Origin: VAZQ01 sp963763365 | GTDB taxonomy: Bacteria > Pseudomonadota > Alphaproteobacteria > Rhizobiales > Xanthobacteraceae | DNA: 64,000 bases | Direction of reading: 5' to 3' | Assembly: GCA_963763365.1 (NCBI GenBank) | Contig: CAVXOE010000005.1 | Coordinates: 162,975-226,974 of the forward strand | In this document: piece after piece, positions 17,358 through 26,178 of the stretch | Numbering within the stretch: position 1 is the stretch's first letter | Layout of the letters: each line of letters starts with the position of its first letter | Made by a program: the position numbers and the translations under genes | The notes under the pieces: model-generated | Told to the model about the DNA's origin: nothing | The model's database searches: none | Seen by the model: the letters and a program-made list of their open reading frames with translations, nothing else

Positions 17358-17849
17358 ATGTCTGCAATGTTGTGTCGCCTGGCCGGAGCAGGCCTCGCTT
17401 GCGTACTGGCTTCATCGGCGAATGCGGAACTGCTCGCCCGTAAGGACCTGACCGCTGCCTTGGCGATTGCGATCGCGGACACCACGATCGCGACCTGCAA
17501 GACCAACGGCTATGCGGTGTCCGTGACGGTGGTCGGCCGCAACGGCGAAGTGCTCCTGCAGGTCCGGGGCGACAACACCGGTCCGCACACCATGGAGAAC
17601 AGCTTCCGCAAGGCTTACACCTCGCGCACCTTCCGTATCCCGTCCGGCGCCATGGAAGAGCGGATCAAGAAGGACCCGACGTTGAGCCTGCAGTATCTCG
17701 CCGGCTTCACCAGCGGGCGCGGCGCGCTGCCGATCAAGGCCGGCGAAGACGTGATCGGCGGAGTTGGCGCCTCGGGCGCACCGGGCGGCGAAAAGGACGA
17801 GGCCTGCGTCGAGGCCGCGCTCAAGAAGGTGGCCGACCAGCTCAAGTAG
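17358..17849 (+). CDS. GlcG/HbpS-family (DUF336) heme-binding-like periplasmic protein
   Basis: A 163-aa secreted protein of the GlcG/HbpS family. A signal peptide of about 23 residues (ending ANA) precedes the compact domain with VVGRNGEVL, then RKAYTS, and the glycine-rich loop GGVGASG. Family members bind heme or small organics and often accompany catabolic operons. AGGGAGG lies in front of ATG 17358. It is followed after 67 bases by a Bug receptor, the common pairing of a small periplasmic protein with an organic-acid receptor. The biochemical role of the family is poorly known. Confidence 0.85.
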   Translation: MSAMLCRLAGAGLACVLASSANAELLARKDLTAALAIAIADTTIATCKTNGYAVSVTVVGRNGEVLLQVRGDNTGPHTMENSFRKAYTSRTFRIPSGAMEERIKKDPTLSLQYLAGFTSGRGALPIKAGEDVIGGVGASGAPGGEKDEACVEAALKKVADQLK

Positions 17850-17916
17850 CTTGTCGAGCAGCCGCGCCAAAAGTCCGAACGGCCAACAAAGTCCCACAAC
17901 GTCATCGGAAACGATC

Positions 17917-18912
17917 ATGACGCGTGCCTCTCGTATTCTGTTCGGGCTTGCGGCCTCCGCCGCGCTCTCCATCTGGGCGTTCGACGCGAACGCCCAGACC
18001 TACCCCGACCGGCCGATCCGGGTGATCGTGCCGATCGCGGCCGGCAGCGTCACCGACGTCATCATGCGCGCGACCGCCGCCGAGCTTGCGCCGCGCATCG
18101 GGCAACCCTTCGTGATCGAGAACAAGGGCGGGGCGAGCGGCATTCCGGCCGCGCAATCCTGCGCGCAGGCGGCGCCGGACGGCTACACGCTCTGCCTCGT
18201 CTATCACAACACGCTCTCGATCAATCCGCTGATGTTCAACAAGCTGCCCTATGACGCGGAGAAGGACTTCACGCTCATCACCAATCTCTATCTCCTGGTC
18301 GAGGCGCTGTTCGTGTCGAGTGCGCTCAACGTGAACACCGCGGCCGAGCTCAAGAGCTACGTGCAGACGCATCCCTCGACGCTCAACTACGGCACGCTCG
18401 GGCCGGGCTCCAATCCCGAGCTGTTTCTCAAGTGGATGAACCAGCGCTGGAACGCCAACATCGTCGGCATCCCTTACCGCGGCGGCGGACCGATTGCGCA
18501 GGCGCTCGTGGCGGGTGAATTGCAGATCGCCAAGATGGGGCTCGGCAACTTCCTCGGCCTCATCGGTACCGGCAAGATCAAGCCGATCGCGGTCGCCGCC
18601 GCGCGGCGCTCCAAGCTCGCGCCCGACGTGCCGACGCTCGCCGAAGCCGGCATCGACTTCCCGCCGTTCGGCTGGTGGGGCCTCGCCGGACCGAAAGGAT
18701 TGCCGCAGCCGATCGTCGACAAGCTCAACGCCGAGTTCGTGAAGCTCTATCGCGAGCCGAAGTTCGTCGACTATCTCGAACAGCAGGCTGTGCTGCCGGC
18801 GTCCGGAACGCCGGCGGAATTCGCCGAATTCCTCAAGAAAGACCGCAAGGACGCCGAGTTCCTGATCAAGATCTCGGACAAGCCGCCCGAAGATTACAAA
18901 CCGGGGCCTTGA
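17917..18912 (+). CDS. Bug family tripartite tricarboxylate receptor
   Basis: A 331-aa TctC-type periplasmic receptor. A signal peptide (about 25 residues ending NAQ) is followed by TYPDRPIRVIVPIAAGS, the loop APDGYTLCLV, and the GIPYRGGGP motif of domain 2. ATG 17917 begins the signal peptide; the longer in-frame extension is not secretory. It probably shares a transcript with the upstream GlcG-like gene. Most Bug receptors have no linked transporter, as here, and some act as sensors for two-component systems. The ligand is unknown. Confidence 0.92.
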   Translation: MTRASRILFGLAASAALSIWAFDANAQTYPDRPIRVIVPIAAGSVTDVIMRATAAELAPRIGQPFVIENKGGASGIPAAQSCAQAAPDGYTLCLVYHNTLSINPLMFNKLPYDAEKDFTLITNLYLLVEALFVSSALNVNTAAELKSYVQTHPSTLNYGTLGPGSNPELFLKWMNQRWNANIVGIPYRGGGPIAQALVAGELQIAKMGLGNFLGLIGTGKIKPIAVAAARRSKLAPDVPTLAEAGIDFPPFGWWGLAGPKGLPQPIVDKLNAEFVKLYREPKFVDYLEQQAVLPASGTPAEFAEFLKKDRKDAEFLIKISDKPPEDYKPGP

Positions 18913-19066
18913 ACGCGCGTCCGCGACCAGGCTCGCCGTCGCCGGCCGGGAGGCACCTGAACCCCGGACGCGATTGACGGCCTGCACGGGCCAAGTAAAT
19001 GAATCCTTAATTTCCTCTCGATACATTGCCAGTGGGCCTCATCCGAACCGGACGAGTGGCGGCACC

Positions 19067-19456
19067 ATGGCCGAACGCCGACGAGCGACGCGACAAAAGA
19101 GCTTCCTGCGCGGTTGCATCTATTTCAACAACCGTCGCAGCGCGGTCGATTGCCTGATCCGCGACATTTCGGATGACGGCGCGCGGCTCCTGTTCTCCGA
19201 CGCGATTTCGATCCCCGATGTCGTCGATCTCTACATCCCGCAGAAGGAACAGACGCTGCGCGCGACCGTGCAGCGGCGGCACGGCGCCGAAGTGGGCGTC
19301 ACGTTCGCCAACGATACGCGCGCGCCTGAAAAGCCGGCAGCGCCGGACCTCGCCAGCCTGACCGAGCGCGTGCAGAAACTCGAAGGCGAAATCGCCGCGC
19401 TGCGCAAGATGCTCAAGCGGCTCAAGGCCGACATCGCAGACCCCGACGCCGCGTAG
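19067..19456 (+). CDS. PilZ domain protein (cyclic-di-GMP effector candidate)
   Basis: A 129-aa protein with one PilZ domain and a C-terminal coiled-coil-like tail. The c-di-GMP signature is present: an Arg-rich start (ERRRATRQ, the RxxxR element) and DISDDGARL (the D/NxSxxG element) near residue 35. The tail (about residues 95-125, LTERVQKLEGEIAALRKML) has heptad character, suggesting dimerisation. ATG 19067 is chosen because the domain begins right there. It stands alone between a Bug gene and ridA, so its target is not indicated. Confidence 0.88.
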   Translation: MAERRRATRQKSFLRGCIYFNNRRSAVDCLIRDISDDGARLLFSDAISIPDVVDLYIPQKEQTLRATVQRRHGAEVGVTFANDTRAPEKPAAPDLASLTERVQKLEGEIAALRKMLKRLKADIADPDAA

Positions 19457-19554
19457 GCGAGCCGGGCATAAGCCGGTATCCAGACGACCCGAAAGCGCGC
19501 TAGAACAAAGCCGCCGAGAGACCGTGCGGCGTTGCGCAGCGGGAGGGTCCGTCC

Positions 19555-19962
19555 ATGCCGGATATCAAGATGCTCAATCCCGACGCGCTCGGCAAACCGC
19601 TCGGCCAGTATTCGCAGATCACCCGCGTCAAGGCATCCGAGTTCCTGTTCATCGCCGGGCAATTGGCGACCGACAAGCGGGGAGCCATTGTCGGCGCCGA
19701 CGATTTCGCCGCACAGTGCGAGCAGGTCTTCGCCAATATCGAAGCCGCGCTCAAGTCGCAGGGCGCAAGCTTCGCCAACGTTGTGGAGTTCACCACCTAC
19801 CTGGTGCACTCGCAGGACATCGCGAAATTCATGAAATTCCGTCTCGGCGCGTTTCCGCGCTTCTTTCCGAGTGGAGCCTATCCGCCGAACACGCTGCTCA
19901 TGGTCGATCGGCTGGTGGGCGAGCCGTTCCTGATCGAGGTCGCAACCGTCGCCGCGCTGTGA
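19555..19962 (+). CDS. Rid family protein (RidA/YjgF-like, without the deaminase Arg)
   Basis: A 135-aa member of the Rid/YjgF/UK114 trimeric family. The fold signature is visible in LFIAGQLATD, then the C-terminal region GAYPPNTLLMVDRLVG and LIEVATVAAL. In true RidA the motif before the last strands is P-A-R-S/T, with Arg105 needed for imine deamination. Here that position reads P-P-N-T, so the protein belongs to an Rid subgroup without that activity. GGGAGGG precedes ATG 19555. It lies 30 bases before the formamidase gene, so a joint role in amide or imine turnover is plausible. Confidence 0.85.
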   Translation: MPDIKMLNPDALGKPLGQYSQITRVKASEFLFIAGQLATDKRGAIVGADDFAAQCEQVFANIEAALKSQGASFANVVEFTTYLVHSQDIAKFMKFRLGAFPRFFPSGAYPPNTLLMVDRLVGEPFLIEVATVAAL

Positions 19963-19992
19963 ACGAACATCGAACTGCATCCGAGTAGACCC

Positions 19993-20936
19993 ATGAACGC
20001 CCACCGACTCGAGCCTTCGCCCGACACCGTGCATTGGGGCTATTTCGACGCCAGCCTGAAACCGCAACTGACCATCGACAGCGGCGAGCGCGTGACGATC
20101 TCGTCGGTCTCGGGCACACGCGAGCTGATGCCGCCGGCCCCGCACAAAATCCCGCCGGCACTCCCCGCCATTCACGCCAAGATCACGCCCAAGCACGGCC
20201 CGCACATGCTGACGGGCCCCGTCGCCGTGCGCGGCGCCAAGCCCGGTCAGGTGCTGCAGGTCGACATCGAGACGATCGAGCCGTTCTACGACTGGGGCTA
20301 TCACGCGGTGCGCCCGCTCGCCGGCGCGCTGCCTTACGATTTCGCCGAGCAGCGCGTGTACCACATCGTGCTCGATCGCGCGCGCAAGATGTGGAAGCTG
20401 CCCTGGGGCCAGGAGGTGCCGTGGGCCGCCTTCTTCGGCGTGATGGGTACCGCGCCGCCCCAGCCTGGGGCGCGATCTCGACCGCGCCGCCGCGCAAGAA
20501 CGGCGGCAATCTCGACAACAAGGAACTGGTCGCCGGGACGACGCTCTATCTGCCGATCTTCGTCGAGGGCGCGCTGTTCTCGGCCGGCGACGGACACGGC
20601 GCGCAGGGCGACGGCGAGGTCTCGATCAACGCGGTCGAAACCGGCCTGACCGGAACCTTCCGCCTGACCGTGCGCGACGACATGAAGCTCGAATGGCCGA
20701 TGGCCGAGACGCCGACGCACATGATCACCATGGCGTTCGACCCGGACCTCGATGACTGCGTGGTGATCGCGTTGCGGACGATGATCGATCTGCTCGGCGC
20801 GCGCGCCGGGCTCGATCGCTATCAGGCCTATACGTTGTGCAGCCTCGCGGCCGACCTGCGCATCACCCAGGTGGTCAACGGCAACAAGGGCGTGCACGTG
20901 ATGCTGGACAAGCGATATTTCAGTCCCGCGAAGTAA
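19993..20936 (+). CDS. Acetamidase/formamidase family protein, frameshifted
   Basis: About 314 aa of the FmdA_AmdA family, which hydrolyses short-chain amides to acid and ammonia. Frame 1 runs from ATG 19993 to about 20465 and ends family-like at FFGVMGTAPPQ. The second frame resumes with AWGAISTAPPRKNGGNLDNK and contains the conserved HGAQGDGEV. One missing G in CAGCC at 20461-20465 restores the join. It lies directly after the Rid gene. With one base repaired the protein appears intact, so I treat it as a functional gene with a probable sequence error. Confidence 0.85.
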
Positions 20937-21028
20937 ACGTCACCGGAGGCAAGCGCCCCCGCGCCCTTGCCTCTCGGTGACTCGCGCGCCGGCGCAATCG
21001 CCGGCGCCCGTCGAGACTGCGTTGCGTC

Positions 21029-21151
21029 TTACGACAGAATGCCCTGCGAGAGCAGGACCGTCAGTCCAACGACCACAACGATGATCGACCCCATGACGGC
21101 GAGCCACTCGTGATACGGCTCGGTGTCGAGATCTCTTTCGATTTCACGCAT
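21029..21151 (-). CDS. Small single-pass membrane protein, 40 aa
   Basis: A short reading frame starting ATG 21151 with an AGGGGTGG ribosome site six bases upstream. The N-terminal half is charged (MREIERDLDTEPYHEW). The C-terminal half is a hydrophobic helix (SIIVVVVGLTVLLSQG), consistent with an N-in single-pass inner-membrane peptide. I do not know its family. The strong ribosome site and clear amphipathic-then-hydrophobic layout argue that it is real. It converges on the formamidase gene, whose stop is about 90 bases away. Confidence 0.6.
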   Translation of the reverse strand: MREIERDLDTEPYHEWLAVMGSIIVVVVGLTVLLSQGILS

Positions 21152-21777
21152 GATACCACCCCTAAATCGCGCCCCAACTCAAACACTCACATACCCGCGC
21201 ATCCCCCGATGCCCGCGCTTTGTCTGATAGCGGCGGATTTCGGAGCAATTATGAAACGCAAGCCGGGCGCGCAAAGAAACCACGCGTGTCGTTTTCGGGT
21301 GACACCGTTCGGGTCACAAAAGACGCGCTGACGCGCGACGATTCACTCAAAGCACGCGGCTGTGCAAAACTCCGACGATTGTCGTGAGTGTGGCGCAACC
21401 TTCGCGGTATCAGCGTCCGCGCGACTCGCTCCAATTCGCCGCACGCGGCAGCTTCCTTAACCTGGCGACAATCATGATCATCCCTCTTGAGATTGTCTTG
21501 GCGCTCGCCGGGGTGACCGTCTTCTTCGCGTTGGTCGTGGCGGTCGCGGCCGATTAGCGCGCATCCCAGTCGAGTTGGCGCCGACCCATCCGCGTTCGTG
21601 CCCGCGCAAGCGGGAATCCAGGGCGAAGCAATCAGGTGCTTAGTGGCACTGGATCGCCCGCTTTCGCTCGGAATGACGGAGTGCGGAAAATCGCTCCGTC
21701 GGGCGGCATCCGGCAACAGCGGCAGCCTTGTTGCACGCCATGGGCCGGCGCTAATCTCCTGCACGGAGGTGAGCCCC
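21152..21777. other. Gene-poor interval with one possible tiny membrane ORF and a palindromic repeat
   Basis: The stretch is less GC-rich in its first half. On the plus strand GTG 21384 to TAG 21557 (57 codons; inner ATG 21474) encodes a C-terminal hydrophobic helix (IVLALAGVTVFFALVV). It lacks a good ribosome site, so it is only a candidate. From about 21595 to 21680 lies a dispersed palindromic repeat (CCCGCGCAAGCGGGAATCCAG and a degenerate partner). I see nothing else. Confidence 0.4.
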
Positions 21778-22182
21778 ATGCATGTCTTCCATCTGGTCGA
21801 AGAACAGGAATGGAACCCGAAGAAGCACGTGGAGAAGGTGCTCGGCACCGTCAACGAGGGCGATGTCACGGTCGCATGCTGGGAGCCGGGTCAGATCAGC
21901 CCGAACCACTGTCATCCGGACGCGACCGAGATCTATTTCTGCTTCTCGGGCGGCGGTAAGATGCGCACGCCGAAGGAGACGGTCGACATCGTGCCGGGCG
22001 CATTCGTGGTGCACCCGCCGGGCGAACTGCACGAATACATCAACGGCCCCGCGCGCACGCTGCTCTTTCGTGTGCGTTACGGCGCCGACATGTCGAGCCG
22101 GCATATCGGCTGGCCGAGCAATCCGGATTGGAAGCAGAAGCCGCGCGACGCGGAATATTTTCGTCAACATCCGCCGGGATGA
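21778..22182 (+). CDS. Cupin-domain protein
   Basis: A 134-aa single-domain cupin. The metal-binding motifs are visible: NHCHPDATEIYFCFSGGG (motif 1, His-His-Glu) near residue 42, and HPPGELHEYING (motif 2, His) near residue 78. GGAGG lies nine bases before ATG 21778. The N-terminus carries a second His-rich stretch (MHVFHLVEE). Such proteins bind Fe, Mn or Ni and act as small-molecule dioxygenases, isomerases or binding proteins. Nothing nearby fixes the role. Confidence 0.85.
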   Translation: MHVFHLVEEQEWNPKKHVEKVLGTVNEGDVTVACWEPGQISPNHCHPDATEIYFCFSGGGKMRTPKETVDIVPGAFVVHPPGELHEYINGPARTLLFRVRYGADMSSRHIGWPSNPDWKQKPRDAEYFRQHPPG

Positions 22183-22315
22183 ATTCGCGGCCACCATCGA
22201 CGCGCGCCTGAGAGTCTCATCCGCAGGTGGGGCTGTGGTTTCGCCGGTGATCCGCTAAGGTTCGGTCATGTCCCACGCACGGGGCGGGCTCAACAATCAA
22301 AAAGGGAGTTCAAAA

Positions 22316-22609
22316 ATGGCAAAGGCGTATTGGGTGGCGACCTATCGCTCGGTTTCGGATCCGGACAAGCTCGCGGCCTACGCCAAGCTTGCCGGTCCGG
22401 CGATCGCGGCGAACGGGGGCAAGTTTCTCGCCCGCGGCAACGCCGCCAAGGCCTACGAGAAGGGCCTCGCCCAGCGCGTCGTCATCATCGAGTTCGACAG
22501 CGTAGCGCAGGCGGTCGCCACCCACGACGGCTCAGGATACCAAGCAGCGCTCAAGGTCTTCGACGGCGCCGCCGAGCGCGACCTGCGCATCGTCGAGGGG
22601 CTGGAGTAG
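22316..22609 (+). CDS. DUF1330 family protein (dimeric ferredoxin-like fold)
   Basis: A 97-aa DUF1330 protein, start ATG 22316 with AAAAGGGAG upstream. It has the family's opening KAYWVATYRSVSD, the conserved RGN/RGT in the middle, and the closing RDLRIVEGLE. Function is unknown; the fold resembles the alpha/beta-barrel (antibiotic-monooxygenase-like) family. A clear paralogue, about two-thirds identical by eye, lies at 46979-47272 on the other strand. A terminator hairpin follows at 22725. Confidence 0.88.
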   Translation: MAKAYWVATYRSVSDPDKLAAYAKLAGPAIAANGGKFLARGNAAKAYEKGLAQRVVIIEFDSVAQAVATHDGSGYQAALKVFDGAAERDLRIVEGLE

Positions 22610-22724
22610 CGCGCCTTAGAGCAGGCGCGACGCGTCTTTACGTCGATACCATAGCGGCGGGTCGCGGCCATTGCCTTCCGGCCCTGTGCCGTTATATGAG
22701 CGGTGACGATCGGGTTGAAGATTG

Positions 22725-22751
22725 AGCCCGGCGCGCGTGCGCCGGGCTTTT
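22725..22751 (+). terminator. Rho-independent terminator
   Basis: A 10-bp stem (AGCCCGGCGC with its complement) and a 4-base loop are followed by TTTT. It lies about 115 bases after the DUF1330 stop and before the 74-aa gene. Confidence 0.75.
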
Positions 22752-22808
22752 GTTTCCAATCCTGCGGACGCAGGGGCGCCCTCCGCAGCTAGGACAGGGT
22801 TAACGAAA

Positions 22809-23033
22809 ATGGCCAAGAAACCGGGAACGCGTACCGAATTCGTGCTGTTCGACGTGATCTACGAGGACGGCTCGCAGCGCTCCAACCGCAGGGTTCCGAG
22901 CACCGTGCTGGGCGGCCTCGACGCCGACGCGCCCGCGCGCGCGGTGATCGAACAGCAGGACCAGGAAATCGCCGAACGATCGGGCCTCGCGCCGATCCCG
23001 ATCAAGAGCCTGCGCCGCTCGGGCGCGAAATAG
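22809..23033 (+). CDS. Small conserved-looking protein, 74 aa
   Basis: I do not recognise a family. The protein is basic at both ends, with a central block reading FVLFDVIYEDG, then RRVPSTVLGGLD. An acidic, helix-prone stretch (RAVIEQQDQEIAERSG) follows, and a basic tail. AGGACAGGG precedes ATG 22809. It is convergent with minE, whose stop is 24 bases away. The layout suggests a small soluble regulator, but there is no direct evidence. Confidence 0.7.
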   Translation: MAKKPGTRTEFVLFDVIYEDGSQRSNRRVPSTVLGGLDADAPARAVIEQQDQEIAERSGLAPIPIKSLRRSGAK

Positions 23034-23056
23034 CGCCCCGCCCGCCGCACGGCGGC

Positions 23057-23329
23057 CTAATATCCCACCGCGATCCGCGCTTCGGCCGCATTCGGCAGTT
23101 CGACGTCGATCTCGAGCGTCGATACGTTGGAGCCGCGGTCCATGCGCACCACGACGTTGTCGTGATCGACCGAGACGTGCTTGGCGATGGCGGCGAGGAT
23201 TTCCTCGCGCAGCACGGCCAGCAGGTCGGGCTGTCCGCGCGTCGCCCGCTCGTGCGCCAGCAAAATCTGCAGCCGCTCGCGCGCGACCGGCGCCGAGCTC
23301 TGCCGCCGGAACAGATTGAACAGGCTCAT
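23057..23329 (-). CDS. minE: Cell division topological specificity factor MinE
   Basis: A 90-aa MinE. The N-terminal membrane-targeting and anti-MinCD helix begins SLFNLFRRQ; the middle reads RLQILLAHER, the conserved contact for MinD. The C-terminal topological-specificity domain (about residues 35-90) ends STLEIDVELP. It stimulates MinD ATPase and drives pole-to-pole oscillation. The start ATG 23329 overlaps the minD stop by four bases (ATGA), giving coupled translation. It is the last gene of the minCDE operon. Confidence 0.96.
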   Translation of the reverse strand: MSLFNLFRRQSSAPVARERLQILLAHERATRGQPDLLAVLREEILAAIAKHVSVDHDNVVVRMDRGSNVSTLEIDVELPNAAEARIAVGY

Positions 23330-24141
23330 GCCGCTCTCCGTCCGAACAGCTTGTCGAAGAAACGCACCCGCTCGGTCGGGATCGTCATCGGCAAGGTCTC
23401 GCCCAAGAGCCGCCGCGCGGCGTCGAGGTAGGCACGGCCCGGCGCGCTCGTGGCGCTGCTCACGGTGACGGGCTGGCCGATATTGGAGGCGCGCAGCACC
23501 TCCTGGCTTTCCGGAATGATGCCGAGGAGCGGCGTCGAGAGGATGTCGAGCACGTCCTCGATGCTGAGCATCTCGCCGCGCGCCGCGCGTGCCGCATCGT
23601 AACGCGTGATCAGGATGTGCTTGTCGATGCGGCCGCCCTTCTCGGCTTTCTCGGTCTTGGAATCGAGCAGCCCGATGATGCGGTCGGAATCGCGCACCGA
23701 CGAGACTTCCGGATTGGTGACGATCACCGCCGCGTCGGCGAACCGCATGGCGAGCGTGGCGCCGCGCTCGATGCCGGCCGGACTGTCGCAGATGACCCAA
23801 TCGAACTTGCCGCGCAATTCTTTGATCACGCTGCCGACGCCGTGCTCGGTCAACGCGTCCTTGTCGCGCGTCTGCGAAGCCGGCAGCAGATAGAGCGTCT
23901 CGATGCGCTTGTCCTTGATCAGCGCCTGCGAGAGCTTGGCGGTGCCCTGCACGACGTTGATCAGGTCGAACACCACCCGGCGCTCCGCCCCCATGACCAG
24001 ATCGAGATTGCGCAGGCCGACGTCGAAATCCACGACGACGACCTTCTGCCCCGCCTGCGCCAGCGCGGCGCCGAGCGCCGCGGTCGTGGTCGTCTTGCCG
24101 ACTCCGCCTTTGCCGGACGTGACGACGAGAACCTTCGCCAT
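23326..24141 (-). CDS. minD: Septum site-determining ATPase MinD
   Basis: A 271-aa ParA/MinD ATPase that recruits MinC to the membrane. The deviant Walker A KGGVGKTTTTA is at about residues 10-20, the switch motif VVDFDVGLRNLD follows, and CDSPAGIERG is present. The C-terminal amphipathic helix (VRFFDKLFGRRA) gives membrane attachment. ATG 24141 is preferred over the ORF's upstream starts, which fall in minC. It overlaps minE by four bases and follows minC by 17. Confidence 0.97.
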   Translation of the reverse strand: MAKVLVVTSGKGGVGKTTTTAALGAALAQAGQKVVVVDFDVGLRNLDLVMGAERRVVFDLINVVQGTAKLSQALIKDKRIETLYLLPASQTRDKDALTEHGVGSVIKELRGKFDWVICDSPAGIERGATLAMRFADAAVIVTNPEVSSVRDSDRIIGLLDSKTEKAEKGGRIDKHILITRYDAARAARGEMLSIEDVLDILSTPLLGIIPESQEVLRASNIGQPVTVSSATSAPGRAYLDAARRLLGETLPMTIPTERVRFFDKLFGRRAA

Positions 24142-24158
24142 GTTGATCTCCTGCCCCA

Positions 24159-24881
24159 TCAATCCAATGCCGCAATCTGCAAGGCCCGGTCGCTGAGCCA
24201 GCACTGGGCTCCCCGGCCCCGCAATTCGGGCGCCATGTCCTCCGCGGTCACGTAGTAGCCGTCGATCGCGATCAGTTCGGCTTCGTTGCGGCTGCAGAAC
24301 ACCCGCGCCTTGCCGTTGTTGCCCATAGCGCCGGCCATCGCGCGTCCGCGCAGCGTGCCGTAGACGTGAATCGAGCCGGCGGCCACCACCTCGGCGCCGG
24401 AGGAAACTGCGCCGAGCACGGTGATGTCGCCGTAGGGAAAGACGACCGACTGCCCCGACCGGATCGGTGTTTCGACCAGCAGCGAGGACGGCTCGCTCCG
24501 CTTGGCCGCATCGATGTCGGCGGATGGCTGGCCGGAGGCCGGCTCGCTCGCCCCGGCCGCGGCCGGACGGCCGCCCTTCAGGAGCGGCGGCAGCGACGGC
24601 CCGAGGCTGGCCTCCTCGACGCCTTCAAGCCCGAGAATGCGGATGCCGCGCTCGCCGAGTGTCGCGATCAGTTCAACGATCTCGGCGGCCGGAAGCGGCA
24701 GCGCCGCGAGGTCGAGCACCGTCGGCCGGCCGGCAAAGAAGTCGGGCGAGGTCTTGAGCCAGCGGTCGAGCTCATGCAGCCAGCCGTCGACCGGAGGCGA
24801 CGGGGCGAGCACGAAGGCCACGAAGGAGCGGCCACGAAAGCGGATCGTTTGTCGCGATTGGACGGCGTTCGCGCTGGCCAA
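24159..24881 (-). CDS. minC: Septum site-determining inhibitor MinC
   Basis: A 240-aa MinC. The N-terminal FtsZ-destabilising domain (about residues 12-100, beginning QTIRFRGRSF) is joined by a variable Ala/Gly/Pro-rich linker to the C-terminal beta-helix. The latter has the repeats GDITVLGAVSSGAEV and GSIHVYGTLRGRA, the MinD-binding RGRA region, and FCSRNEAELIAIDG. It is the first gene of minCDE on the minus strand, with the divergent dehydrogenase gene upstream. Confidence 0.95.
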   Translation of the reverse strand: MASANAVQSRQTIRFRGRSFVAFVLAPSPPVDGWLHELDRWLKTSPDFFAGRPTVLDLAALPLPAAEIVELIATLGERGIRILGLEGVEEASLGPSLPPLLKGGRPAAAGASEPASGQPSADIDAAKRSEPSSLLVETPIRSGQSVVFPYGDITVLGAVSSGAEVVAAGSIHVYGTLRGRAMAGAMGNNGKARVFCSRNEAELIAIDGYYVTAEDMAPELRGRGAQCWLSDRALQIAALD

Positions 24882-25082
24882 GGCAGCCCCTCAAAAGCAG
24901 CGTCGATTCTTACCGGGCGGTTAACCTTCATTAGGCGCGCTCGCAGTTAACGAATGGTTAACGGCCCCTTCGGCGATGCCAGGACCCGCGCCTTACCGGC
25001 ATACCTGTTGACCCCCGTGCCCGCGGCTGGCATCCGGATGAGGACGACCTCCCCTTCGCCGCCTCCCGGGACGCCAGCCACC

Positions 25083-26135
25083 ATGAAAGACAACGTCAAG
25101 CGCGTGTTCTATGTGCGCCAGGTCGCGCACCCCTGCTATCTCGACATCATCGCGACCCGCCCGGAGATAAGGCTCGACAAGCTCGAGAACGACAGCAGCG
25201 ACGAGGCGGCGGAGCCGATCGTCAAGGCGGCGCACGCCTACCAGATCGGCTCGGCGCGCGACGAGCTCAACGGCAAATTCCACGCCCAGCGCGGCCTGCT
25301 CGCCCGCATGCCGAACCTGCTCATCGTCTCGACCAACGGGGCGGGCTTCGACACCGTCAACGTCAAGGACTGCACCGACGCCGGCGTGCTCGTCGTCAAC
25401 CAGACCGGCGGCAACGCCGAGGCGGTGGCGACCCACGTGGTCGCCATGGTGCTCGCGCTCTCGAAGCAGATCGTGCAGACCAACCACGCGCTACGCGGCG
25501 GCCGCATGCAGGACCGTGCCGCCTATATCGGCAGCGATGTCGCCGGGCGCACCATCGGCATCGTCGGGCTCGGCAATGTCGGGCGGCGGATTTCCGCGCT
25601 CTGCGGGGGCTTGCTCAACATGCAGGTGATTGCCTGCGACCCCTATCTCGACGAGGCCACCATGAGAGAACGCGGCGCCGTCAAGGTAACGCTGGACGAG
25701 CTTTTGCGCCGCGCCGACTTCGTTTCGATCAACTGCCCGCTCGACGACACGTCACGCGGGATGATCGGCGAACGCCAATTCGCGCTGATGCCGCCGCACG
25801 CGTACTTCATCACCACGGCGCGGGGCTTCATCCACGACGAGCGCGCGCTCGCCGACGCGCTGCAGAACAAGAAGATCGCGGGCGCCGGCGTCGACGTGTG
25901 GGACAAGGAGCCGCCGCCTTCCGAGCATCCGCTGCTCGCCTTCGACAATGTGATCGCAAGCCCGCACACTGCGGGTGTCACGCGTGAAGCGCGCGCCAAC
26001 ATGGGCAAGATCGCGGCCGAGCAACTGATCATGGCGCTCGACGGCAAGCGCCCGCCGCGCATCGTCAATCCGCAGGTCTGGCCGGTCTATGCCAAGCGCT
26101 TCGAGGAAGCGTTCGGCATGCGCCCGGAGGGGTGA
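25083..26135 (+). CDS. D-isomer-specific 2-hydroxyacid dehydrogenase
   Basis: A 350-aa NAD-dependent dehydrogenase of the phosphoglycerate/hydroxypyruvate group. The nucleotide fold GIVGLGNVGRRI lies near residue 160. The catalytic Arg is in TTARGFIHD, the Glu in DVWDKEPPP and the His in ASPHTAG, so all three family residues are present. ATG 25083 is taken because the homologous core begins there (VKRVFYVRQV); the longer frame is non-conserved. The length lacks the ACT domain of true SerA. The substrate is not determined, and no operon partners are present. Confidence 0.9.
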   Translation: MKDNVKRVFYVRQVAHPCYLDIIATRPEIRLDKLENDSSDEAAEPIVKAAHAYQIGSARDELNGKFHAQRGLLARMPNLLIVSTNGAGFDTVNVKDCTDAGVLVVNQTGGNAEAVATHVVAMVLALSKQIVQTNHALRGGRMQDRAAYIGSDVAGRTIGIVGLGNVGRRISALCGGLLNMQVIACDPYLDEATMRERGAVKVTLDELLRRADFVSINCPLDDTSRGMIGERQFALMPPHAYFITTARGFIHDERALADALQNKKIAGAGVDVWDKEPPPSEHPLLAFDNVIASPHTAGVTREARANMGKIAAEQLIMALDGKRPPRIVNPQVWPVYAKRFEEAFGMRPEG

Positions 26136-26178
26136 GTGTTACGATCGGGCCCGTTGCGGGCAACGCGCGCGCAACCCG

